Assembly: GCA_034180045.1 (NCBI GenBank)
Contig: JAXFOY010000019.1
Location: 1-64,000, forward strand
From: Eubacterium_B sp034180045
GTDB taxonomy: Bacteria > Bacillota > Clostridia > Peptostreptococcales > Anaerovoracaceae
Length of the DNA stretch: 64,000 nt
Reading direction: 5' to 3'
The stretch's first letter is position 1; every line of letters starts with the position of its first letter. The notes under the pieces are model-generated. The model saw only the letters and a list, made by a program, of their open reading frames with translations, did not search any database and was not told the DNA's origin. This document shows, in pieces, positions 8,085 to 15,187 of this stretch. Both the position numbers and the translations under genes were made by a program.

Positions 8085-8801
8085 ATGTTGGGCATTTATT
8101 GTCTTGTTACAGTAACTGTAATCAGCTATTTTTTTAGCGATTTTATCAAAAAATTCTCAGCGGAAATCTATTTTTTTGCGGGAACTATATCATTGATGTC
8201 AATTTATCATGCGATTATGCGTCTTAACGGCTATGATGTTGAGTATGTGAACGGTCTGGAGCAAGTGATGAGGTCGATTTCATCGGGGGCTCTTGGCGGT
8301 GCATTTTTTATTTTAGTAATGTATATGGGCGTTTTCAGCATGAAATACAAGGTGTTCAAGCAGCTTCGCAAAAACAGAGCGGAGCTTTCAATAATAGCTT
8401 GTATAGTAACCTTGCCTCATAACATCTATTATTTTTTCCAAAGTCTTTTGTACACTTTGCCGCTGGTAGGCGGAATGAAAGGCATTCCGCTTTGGACAAA
8501 TTTGATGATGTTCGCTTCAGGCGCTTTTGCAATAGCGATAATGATACCTTTATTCATTACATCTTTTAACTTTGTTCATAAGAAGATAAAAGCGAGCAAA
8601 TGGAAAAGCCTACAGGAATTTGCATATATATTCTATGCCATGGTCTATGTACAGGTAATGATGGTTTATATCGGAAGACCCGACTCGAGCACAAGAACCT
8701 TAAATCTCATATTTTACTCGGTGATATTCCTATCGTACACGGTTTTGAGAGTACGCAAAGCTATTAAGTCATTCAAAAAGAAAGCCGTTCAGTCAGTTTA
8801 G
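8085..8801 (+). CDS. Ferric-reductase-like membrane protein (putative haem b subunit)
   Basis: A 238-residue integral membrane protein with about six hydrophobic helices and several His within or near helices (YHAIM, LPHNIYY, FVHKK), as in the ferric reductase-like/MsrQ group, where His residues bind haem b. It has a strong ribosome binding site (AAGGAGG). The next two genes encode membrane-anchored FMN-binding proteins, so it probably passes electrons across the membrane to covalently bound flavins outside the cell. No NAD(P)H-binding domain is fused to it. The family assignment rests on topology and context rather than a diagnostic motif. Confidence 0.55.
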   Translation: MLGIYCLVTVTVISYFFSDFIKKFSAEIYFFAGTISLMSIYHAIMRLNGYDVEYVNGLEQVMRSISSGALGGAFFILVMYMGVFSMKYKVFKQLRKNRAELSIIACIVTLPHNIYYFFQSLLYTLPLVGGMKGIPLWTNLMMFASGAFAIAIMIPLFITSFNFVHKKIKASKWKSLQEFAYIFYAMVYVQVMMVYIGRPDSSTRTLNLIFYSVIFLSYTVLRVRKAIKSFKKKAVQSV

Positions 8802-8818
8802 TATAGAGGAGAAGAGGT

Positions 8819-9271
8819 ATGAAAAATAAAAGTCTGGTAAGAATAGTGCTTACGGCATTGATTTGTATCGCAGTTTTACTCGGTATATTTTACGGAAGTA
8901 CGATTAAAGAAGTTAAGATTAACAAGTTGCCTGAGAAAAAGGCGGTTAAGATGAAAGAACCGGAGACGAAGCGAGAAAGCCCGGCATCAGGCGAGGAAGC
9001 TGACGGCTTTAAGGATGGAATATATGAAGGCATCGGAAAGGGATATAAGGGCGAGATAAAAGTAAGTGTAAGTGTTGAAAAAGGCAAAATTTCAAAGATT
9101 GATATTCTATCGAATGTAGATGACGCTATGTATTTTGAAAGTGCAAAAGCTGTAATTACAACTGTGATAGAAAAACAAAGCCCTAATGTAGATACGGTTA
9201 GCGGCGCAACCTTCAGTTCCGCAGGGATTTTGGAAGCCGTATATAACGCACTTAACGAGGGAGGTAATTAA
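8819..9271 (+). CDS. Membrane-anchored FMN-binding domain protein
   Basis: 150 residues: one N-terminal transmembrane anchor (LVRIVLTALICIAVLLGIFY), a polar linker, and one FMN-binding domain from about residue 64 (DGIYEGIGKGYKGEIKVSV). It ends with DTVSGATFSS (near residue 127), the site at which the ApbE transferase links FMN to a Thr. It should sit on the outer face of the membrane as an electron carrier. No apbE is present in this window. Its stop overlaps the next start by one base (TAATG), so the two are translationally coupled. Confidence 0.85.
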   Translation: MKNKSLVRIVLTALICIAVLLGIFYGSTIKEVKINKLPEKKAVKMKEPETKRESPASGEEADGFKDGIYEGIGKGYKGEIKVSVSVEKGKISKIDILSNVDDAMYFESAKAVITTVIEKQSPNVDTVSGATFSSAGILEAVYNALNEGGN

Positions 9272-10374
9272 TGAAATTAAAAAGCGATAAAATTGTGGCG
9301 GTACTTGTGGTAGTTGCTGTATTTGTAGGAATCACAGGCTTTAGCATCAGCAAAAGTATAAATGCAGGCGATACATCAAATGCACAGCCGAAATCACAGA
9401 GTACAGAAGCAAAGAAAAAACCGAAGCCTACCGAAAAAAAATCGAATGCAAAAAAAGTGGAAAAACCGAAGGCTGTAGATAACAAAAAAACGGCGGCCGT
9501 ATCAAATGTGCCAGTTCATAATATTTCCCTTGACTTTAAGGCTTCCGAAAACGGAAAATTAAAAGACGGCGTGTATTACGGAAGCGCTGTCGGATTCGGG
9601 GGAGAACTTAAGGTGAAAGTTACTGTTAGCGGAAACAGTATTTCCAATATAGAAGTAATTTCACACAACGAAACGCAGGCCCCGATAAACTATTTTGCCG
9701 GCGGTGCAGCCGTGATTCAGAGAATTATAAGCGCGCAGACTCCTAATGTGGATAAGATTACAAATGCTACATATACGAGCAATGCGATAAAACTTGCAGT
9801 GTACAGGGCGATTAAAGATGCATATGAGTCGGAAACTCCGCATGCTCCTATACCTGCAAAACCTGAGGTGATACCACAGCCTGAACCAAATCCAAATCCG
9901 TCAGATAAGCCTGAAAACCCATCTGAAAGTACAGGAAAAGAGGATGAAGTCGAAAATAAAGATAACATTTTTAGGGGAAATGTTGTTTTTAACGGCATGG
10001 ACTACGACTACGATGTAATTATAAAGGTCGAAATCAAGGATGGCAAAGTGGTAGAAATAGTTGATAAGGGGAGCCGAGATGATGCCGCAAAATCAAAGTT
10101 TGCAGCGGTAAACACGGATTATTGGCAAAGATTCCTAGACGGAAAGGGGCTTGAACTTTTTAACGGTAAGACAGAGTCTGAAATAAAAGATGTTGATGCA
10201 GTGTCAAACGCTACTGCCACAACAGACGGTATTAAAGAAGCAATACTGAAGGCTTTTGAACAGGCAAAGAAGACTGAGCCGAAGCCTAAGGATGTAGAAG
10301 ATGAAAACTCTAATAATAAAATTGAAAAGGCAGCTATCGAATTAAAATCCAATCTTAGCAATCCAAATAGTTAA
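9271..10374 (+). CDS. Secreted or membrane-anchored protein with two FMN-binding domains
   Basis: 367 residues. An N-terminal hydrophobic segment is followed by a long Lys/Pro/Glu linker. FMN-binding domain 1 spans about 97-175 (DGVYYG to TNATYTS near 163). A Pro/Glu-rich spacer (PEVIPQPEPNPNPSDKPENP) follows, then domain 2 at about 233-330 (ending SNATATT near 311). Both flavinylation-type motifs have Asn where many proteins have Gly (S/T-N-A-T), a variant seen in Gram-positive members. The protein likely extends through the wall and carries two covalent flavins, relaying electrons from the preceding membrane proteins to an external acceptor that cannot be named from sequence. Confidence 0.8.
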   Translation: MKLKSDKIVAVLVVVAVFVGITGFSISKSINAGDTSNAQPKSQSTEAKKKPKPTEKKSNAKKVEKPKAVDNKKTAAVSNVPVHNISLDFKASENGKLKDGVYYGSAVGFGGELKVKVTVSGNSISNIEVISHNETQAPINYFAGGAAVIQRIISAQTPNVDKITNATYTSNAIKLAVYRAIKDAYESETPHAPIPAKPEVIPQPEPNPNPSDKPENPSESTGKEDEVENKDNIFRGNVVFNGMDYDYDVIIKVEIKDGKVVEIVDKGSRDDAAKSKFAAVNTDYWQRFLDGKGLELFNGKTESEIKDVDAVSNATATTDGIKEAILKAFEQAKKTEPKPKDVEDENSNNKIEKAAIELKSNLSNPNS

Positions 10375-10383
10375 TTTATGGTC

Positions 10384-10437
10384 TTGACAATATCGAGTAT
10401 CGATAATATTATAATAATATTATCGATACTCGATATT
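10384..10437 (+). promoter_or_regulatory. Promoter embedded in a perfect 24-bp-arm inverted repeat (PadR operator candidate)
   Basis: TTGACA (10384-10389), 17-bp spacer, TATTAT (10407-10412). Bases 10389-10437 form a perfect inverted repeat of 24-bp arms around a single central base (10413). Within each arm ATCGA recurs (as in TATCGAGTATCGATA), giving nested half-sites. A repressor dimer or pair of dimers bound here would cover the whole promoter. The natural candidate is the PadR-like protein encoded second in this operon. Confidence 0.75.
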
Positions 10438-10475
10438 TGTTTTATTGGAATTTGCTATAGAAAGTAGGATTTACT

Positions 10476-11717
10476 ATGAAGCATACTTTTTGGAACTTTC
10501 AATATAGAGAATGCGACGAATTTACTGCATACCTGAACAAAATGGCACGAAGAGGGTATATTTTTAAGGACTGGGACTATGCTTTGGCATTCGAGAAAGG
10601 AGAGCCTCAGGAGATTGAATACTTTGTTGATGTATTTCCATATGAAAGTGAATTAAACAATGGAAATAGTAAAACTTCAGCGGAGTATGCGAGCTACTGT
10701 GAAGAAGCGGGATGGAAATTCATTACATCAAAACGCAAATTCTGCATTTTTCAAAAACTGAGAAACAATGCGATACCGCTTGTCACCGAAGAAGAGCGCT
10801 TAATAAATATCAAGACGGCGACACTCAAGAATTGGCCTATAGTATATAGCGTTTTGATTTTAGTTTTTATATCTTATTGCAATGCTAAAAGTCTTGATAT
10901 TATACTTACACCGATAGCTCAAGTTTTATTTATACTTACGGGATTTCAACTTTTGGCATGCGTTTTGGGAGCAGTTTCGACTATGTTTTGGTATTACAAA
11001 TCCAAAAAGAAGCTGGAGAAGGGAGAAAAAATTACATATGCAAGACATTTTGGCAGACAAAAAAGAACGTCAGTCGGCTTGATATGTTTCATGCTTCTCT
11101 TTATTTTTTCTATCGCAAGAGGAGGGATGATGACACCCGGCACTGTGTTTCTTTTTATTTTTATGTGCTTTGTGATGATCGGAATTGCGATGATTGTTGG
11201 AAGTTTGAAACTGAATTTTTTGAAATCGTTTATTTTGGTAACGGTGATAAGCCTCGGATTATGTGCGATTTTTATATATTATGCGATACATGAGACAGGG
11301 CAAAAAGCGTTTTCCGGCAGAAATGCAGATATCGGAATATCAAGTGAACTTTTGATAAAAAAAGGTGCTGAGGTAGAATCAATTCAAGTAAAATCAGAAG
11401 GAAATATGCTGGGAAAGAAAACGGAATATATACTTAATTGCTGTAAGAATGGGGCAAAAGTTACGGAATATTTCGATGTAGGTATTACGGTATATGAGAT
11501 AAAAATCGATTATCTGATTAGAGAGCATATGCTTAAGACATATGAGAATATGGAAAAAACTGAGGATATAAGATTAAAGTGGCAAGCTAAAGAAGCCTAC
11601 TTTGACGGATTTATAACGATTGTAAGATACGATGGAAAATGTATTCATATGTATGGAATAGAAAATCTGAACGAAAATCAAATTGAAGGTTTAAGATTAA
11701 AGTTAGGATTAATTTAG
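10476..11717 (+). CDS. DUF2812-domain membrane protein
   Basis: 413 residues. The first ~115 residues match the DUF2812 pattern (FWNFQYRECDEFTAYLNKMARRGY, then GWKFI and FCIFQK). About four to five transmembrane helices follow (roughly 130-270) and then a soluble C-terminal domain. Proteins of this type are routinely paired with PadR regulators in Firmicutes, often with a role in envelope stress or drug response, but the biochemical function is unknown. The PadR gene starts three bases after this stop, opposite to the more usual order. Confidence 0.75.
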   Translation: MKHTFWNFQYRECDEFTAYLNKMARRGYIFKDWDYALAFEKGEPQEIEYFVDVFPYESELNNGNSKTSAEYASYCEEAGWKFITSKRKFCIFQKLRNNAIPLVTEEERLINIKTATLKNWPIVYSVLILVFISYCNAKSLDIILTPIAQVLFILTGFQLLACVLGAVSTMFWYYKSKKKLEKGEKITYARHFGRQKRTSVGLICFMLLFIFSIARGGMMTPGTVFLFIFMCFVMIGIAMIVGSLKLNFLKSFILVTVISLGLCAIFIYYAIHETGQKAFSGRNADIGISSELLIKKGAEVESIQVKSEGNMLGKKTEYILNCCKNGAKVTEYFDVGITVYEIKIDYLIREHMLKTYENMEKTEDIRLKWQAKEAYFDGFITIVRYDGKCIHMYGIENLNENQIEGLRLKLGLI

Positions 11718-11720
11718 AAA

Positions 11721-12032
11721 ATGGCAAGAAATCAATTTCAAACTCTTACAGAGCCTATGTTTTATATTTTGCTTTCTCTGACAGAAGAATGCTGTGGAGT
11801 TGACATTATGGAGAAGGTAAAAGAACTTTCAAATGGCAGTGTACTCGTAGGTCCGGGTACGCTGTATGCTATGTTGCAAAAATTTGAGGAAAATAAAATT
11901 GTGAGAGAGACAAAACAAGAGGGAAGAAAACGTTCATACATTATAACAGATATTGGACTTTCTATGCTAAAAGAAGAGTGTGCAAGGCTCTGGCGGCAGC
12001 TTGAAGATGCCGCCAAGGTTCTCGGGGAATAG
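11721..12032 (+). CDS. PadR-family transcriptional regulator
   Basis: 103 residues with the PadR winged-helix signature: a helical start (LTEPMFYILLSL), GVDIMEKVKEL, then GTLYAMLQKFEENKIV and the wing (EGRKRSYIITDIG). A short C-terminal helix would form the dimer. It probably represses its own operon through the palindromic promoter at 10384-10437. A ligand cannot be predicted. It converges on the minus-strand trpB-like gene, with only 24 bases between the stops. Confidence 0.85.
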   Translation: MARNQFQTLTEPMFYILLSLTEECCGVDIMEKVKELSNGSVLVGPGTLYAMLQKFEENKIVRETKQEGRKRSYIITDIGLSMLKEECARLWRQLEDAAKVLGE

Positions 12033-12056
12033 CCGTGCACGCCATATAATAGAATT

Positions 12057-13445
12057 TTATTCGGCAAGTCTTGGCAATGCGTCAAGGCTTGCTTTTATTT
12101 CTTTATCATCGGGAACATAATCGTTCATAGTTCCGTTATTAAACTTTTCGTAGGCATATAGATCGAAGTAGCCTGTACCCGTAAGACCGAAAAGTATAGT
12201 TTTTTCTTCTCCGCTTTCTCTACATTTGACAGCCTCGTCCATAGCAGCCTTAATTGCATGGCTGCTCTCAGGGGCGGGTAGAATTCCTTCTACCCTGGCA
12301 AATTTCTGTGCAGCGGCGAAGACTTCTGTTTGAGTGTAACTTACAGCTTCCATATATCCTTGATCATAAAGCTCGGAAATGGTAGGACTCATGCCGTGAT
12401 AGCGAAGACCGCCGGCGTGATTTGGAGCCGGAATATATCCGCTGCCGAGAGTGTACATCTTTGCCATCGGTGATACACGACCGGTATCGCAGTAGTCGTA
12501 AGCGTACACTCCTCTGGTCAAGCTTGGGCAGGATGCCGGTTCAACGGCGATGAAGCGGTAATCCGCTTCACCTCTAAGCTTTTCGCCCATAAAAGGTGAA
12601 ATCAATCCGCCTAAGTTGCTGCCGCCTCCGGCACAACCGATTATTAAGTCCGGCTTTATATCATATTTTTTCATAGCTGTCATGGTTTCGAGTCCTATTA
12701 CACTTTGATGGAGCAAAACTTGATTCAGGACGCTGCCGAGAACGTACTTATACCCGTCCATGCTTACGGCTGCCTCGACAGCTTCCGAAATTGCACAGCC
12801 AAGGCTTCCCGTAGTATTTGGGTGTTCAGCCAATATTTTTTTTCCGATTTCCGTTGTTTCCGACGGTGAAGGAGTAACGGAGGCACCATAGGTTCTCATT
12901 ACTTCTCTGCGAAACGGTTTCTGATCGTAAGAAACCTTAACCATATATACTTTGCAGTCAATACCGAAATATGAGCATGCCATAGAAAGAGCCGTGCCCC
13001 ATTGACCCGCACCTGTTTCCGTAGTGACACCTTTTAGCCCTTCCTGCTTTGCATAATATGCTTGGGCTATAGCGGAATTAAGCTTATGGCTTCCGCTGGT
13101 GTTATTCCCCTCGAACTTATAATATATTTTCGCCGGTGTTTGTAGCTTTTCTTCCAGGCAGTAGGCACGCACCAGCGGTGCGGGACGGTACATCTTGTAA
13201 AAATCTCTGATAGCACTCGGTATTTCAATATATCGATTGGTTTCATCAAGTTCCTGTTTTATCAGTTCATCACAGAAGACCGCTTGCAAGTCCTCAAAAC
13301 TTACAGGCTCTTTTGTAGCGGGGTTAAGAAGCGGTTCCGGCTTCTTTTTCATGTCAGCTCTGACATTGTAATAATGAGTCGGCATTTCGCTCTCGCTCAA
13401 ATAAATTTTGTAAGGTATTGTTTTTTTGATAGCTTCGTTTGACAT
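12057..13445 (-). CDS. TrpB-like PLP-dependent enzyme (tryptophan synthase beta, TrpB2 type)
   Basis: 462 residues, the longer TrpB2-type layout with an extended N-terminus. GSHKLNSA carries the PLP Lys; ETGAGQWG, CAGGGSNLGG (phosphate-binding loop) and GLTGTGYFDL are conserved. The standard reaction joins indole and serine to give tryptophan. No trpA or other trp gene is nearby, which suggests indole salvage. A T-box with a TGG specifier lies upstream, so expression should rise when uncharged tRNA-Trp accumulates, agreeing with the assignment. Confidence 0.85.
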   Translation of the reverse strand: MSNEAIKKTIPYKIYLSESEMPTHYYNVRADMKKKPEPLLNPATKEPVSFEDLQAVFCDELIKQELDETNRYIEIPSAIRDFYKMYRPAPLVRAYCLEEKLQTPAKIYYKFEGNNTSGSHKLNSAIAQAYYAKQEGLKGVTTETGAGQWGTALSMACSYFGIDCKVYMVKVSYDQKPFRREVMRTYGASVTPSPSETTEIGKKILAEHPNTTGSLGCAISEAVEAAVSMDGYKYVLGSVLNQVLLHQSVIGLETMTAMKKYDIKPDLIIGCAGGGSNLGGLISPFMGEKLRGEADYRFIAVEPASCPSLTRGVYAYDYCDTGRVSPMAKMYTLGSGYIPAPNHAGGLRYHGMSPTISELYDQGYMEAVSYTQTEVFAAAQKFARVEGILPAPESSHAIKAAMDEAVKCRESGEEKTILFGLTGTGYFDLYAYEKFNNGTMNDYVPDDKEIKASLDALPRLAE

Positions 13446-13504
13446 TTTTTCTCCTTTTTGCGCACCTTAAGGTGAGTTGATTTGCGAAAGGATTGAAGAT
13501 AAAT

Positions 13505-13543
13505 AAAAAGACTCCTATCCCGGAATTTGCCGGGACAAGAGTC
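13505..13543 (-). terminator. Terminator hairpin of the Trp T-box
   Basis: Minus strand: GACTCTTGTCCCGG, short loop, CCGGGATAGGAGTC, then a TTTTT run. It is the alternative partner of the T-box antiterminator. Confidence 0.8.
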
Positions 13544-13808
13544 GAAATCTCCTGCGGTACCACCCTGCTTGGCGTAAAACGCCCACTCTTTCGCATACTG
13601 ACATATGCAGATATTGTTTACGGAGTATCTTCTCCGTCGCCCCTACTTGAAATCAAGACTTTATCCTAACACCTAAAGACCGATATTTCGTTCAGTTTGC
13701 CCTCCGGAGTCCATTCGGCAAAGCGCTGTCAGTCTGCAATCACACCGTCTGCAAATCTCTCTTCTGAAGCTTCAAAGCTTACTACTCTCCGTCACAGGTT
13801 TGTTATAA
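13510..13808 (-). promoter_or_regulatory. T-box leader responding to tRNA-Trp
   Basis: On the minus strand the conserved T-box AGGGTGGTACCGC lies at 13566-13554, followed by a GC-rich terminator stem (13543-13510) and a T run. The Stem I region is upstream, and a TGG codon followed by A (13713-13711, in GAATGGACTCC) is in the right place to be the specifier. TGG encodes Trp, matching the TrpB-like gene downstream. Binding of uncharged tRNA-Trp would favour the antiterminator. Confidence 0.9.
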
Positions 13809-13815
13809 TATACAA

Positions 13816-13844
13816 ATACTATCATCAAAAAATATGGATGTCAA
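13816..13844 (-). promoter_or_regulatory. Sigma-A promoter of the T-box/trpB2 transcript
   Basis: Minus strand TTGACA (13844-13839), 17-bp spacer, TAGTAT (13821-13816). It sits just past the stop of the upstream nitrogenase-like gene, so trpB2 has its own promoter. Confidence 0.6.
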
Positions 13845-13852
13845 CATATTTT

Positions 13853-15187
13853 TTAATAAAGCATGCCGTTTATGATTTGTTCACATATAAGCAAGCCGCC
13901 GCTCACACCTAAATGGGTTTTTTCGATTACATCAACATAGCCAAGTGAAGGCAAGCTGATTTCTACGCCGCAAAACTGTTTCCCTTTTGCTTTGAGCATG
14001 GCTATGGTCTGACCGTCAGCAAAGACAAGCTCGGCATCCGTGTCTAGAATATATCTTTTTTCGGCTTCAGGAAAGCCAAGTCCATTCAGCATAGATGATA
14101 ATTTGCTGTCAAGAGCGGTATTTTGATGTGTGGCTGAAATATAAGCATCATCTGTTCTTTCAACTACAGAAACTGAATCGGGAATCATTCCGAAGTACTT
14201 AGAGATAAAATCAGTGTATCCAAGGCACTGCGAAATCGTGCCGTGTACTGCAAACTTTACGCCTTTTGGAAGTCCCGTAACCGCTCTTATTCTGGAAAGA
14301 TGAGCAAAGCATTTGGCTCTTGCTTTTTCGCTTCGCACAATAAATTTCTCGGCACTGCAATTAAGTTTCTCACAAATTTTTAAGATGAGAGTTTCCATGG
14401 CGGTAAAGCCGATGGGAAGCCCGTCACAAACTATATAAGGCATATCAAATCGCTTTGCAAGAAGTTTAGCCGCACAAGTTCCGTAGATAGGGTCAAGCAC
14501 GATGTTGAGATCTGCTTGAGGTATATTTTCAATATCTTCAAGCCCTGAGCCGCTGCACAGGAAGCAATTCACATCAATTCCGCATAGCCTGAGCGCTGTT
14601 TCAAGCTCTATTTTATCCCCTGCGAAGTCCCTGTGATAAATAGATAATCCCAGGATGTTTACGGATTTATTGGATTTATCGAACTTTGTTTTATTTTTTT
14701 CCTTTGCGAACCTGTTTATGAGCAGCTCACAAGCTTTGATATAACCGTTCCAGATGGGGAGCGAATATCCGGGGCTGTCAAAAGTTATAATATTTTTGTC
14801 ATTACAGGCAGCTTTAGAAATTCTTACAAGGTCGTCGCCTATGAGTGCGGCGCCGGGAGTATTTACAATAGCAAGAAGATCAAAGTCAATCTCATTTTTC
14901 AGAAAAACTATGGCATCATGAAGTTTGTCCTCACTTCCGTAGACATAGTCTCTCTTGTCGAGATATGTTGAGGGTACGCGTGGCTGACCGAAATACCAAA
15001 ACTCAGGGTATTCCAGCGGATCAAATTCAGGCTGCCTTATCATCCTGTTATCAGAAGTAGCTGAATGATAGAATTTACAGCCTGTAGGTCCGTTCATAAG
15101 AACTATGCTTCGAGACACTCCTTCAAAAGCAAAAATCAGTCCCGATAAACTATCCGGAGTAATATTTGTCAAATAATTTTCTGTCAT
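13853..15187 (-). CDS. Nitrogenase-like component, NifK/BchB-type subunit
   Basis: 444 residues of the oxidoreductase type 1 nitrogenase component family. NGPTGCKFYH (C37) matches the HG-x-GC cluster-ligand segment, and TPGAALIGDD matches the (C)xxxxIGDD segment but without its Cys. The first family Cys is also missing, so this subunit offers one obvious cluster ligand, as in protochlorophyllide-reductase or CfbD-like enzymes rather than true NifK. Its start overlaps the fused NifH-NifD gene by 38 bases, with GGAG upstream, so the two proteins are made together and probably form the catalytic heterotetramer. The substrate is unknown. Confidence 0.75.
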   Translation of the reverse strand: MTENYLTNITPDSLSGLIFAFEGVSRSIVLMNGPTGCKFYHSATSDNRMIRQPEFDPLEYPEFWYFGQPRVPSTYLDKRDYVYGSEDKLHDAIVFLKNEIDFDLLAIVNTPGAALIGDDLVRISKAACNDKNIITFDSPGYSLPIWNGYIKACELLINRFAKEKNKTKFDKSNKSVNILGLSIYHRDFAGDKIELETALRLCGIDVNCFLCSGSGLEDIENIPQADLNIVLDPIYGTCAAKLLAKRFDMPYIVCDGLPIGFTAMETLILKICEKLNCSAEKFIVRSEKARAKCFAHLSRIRAVTGLPKGVKFAVHGTISQCLGYTDFISKYFGMIPDSVSVVERTDDAYISATHQNTALDSKLSSMLNGLGFPEAEKRYILDTDAELVFADGQTIAMLKAKGKQFCGVEISLPSLGYVDVIEKTHLGVSGGLLICEQIINGMLY

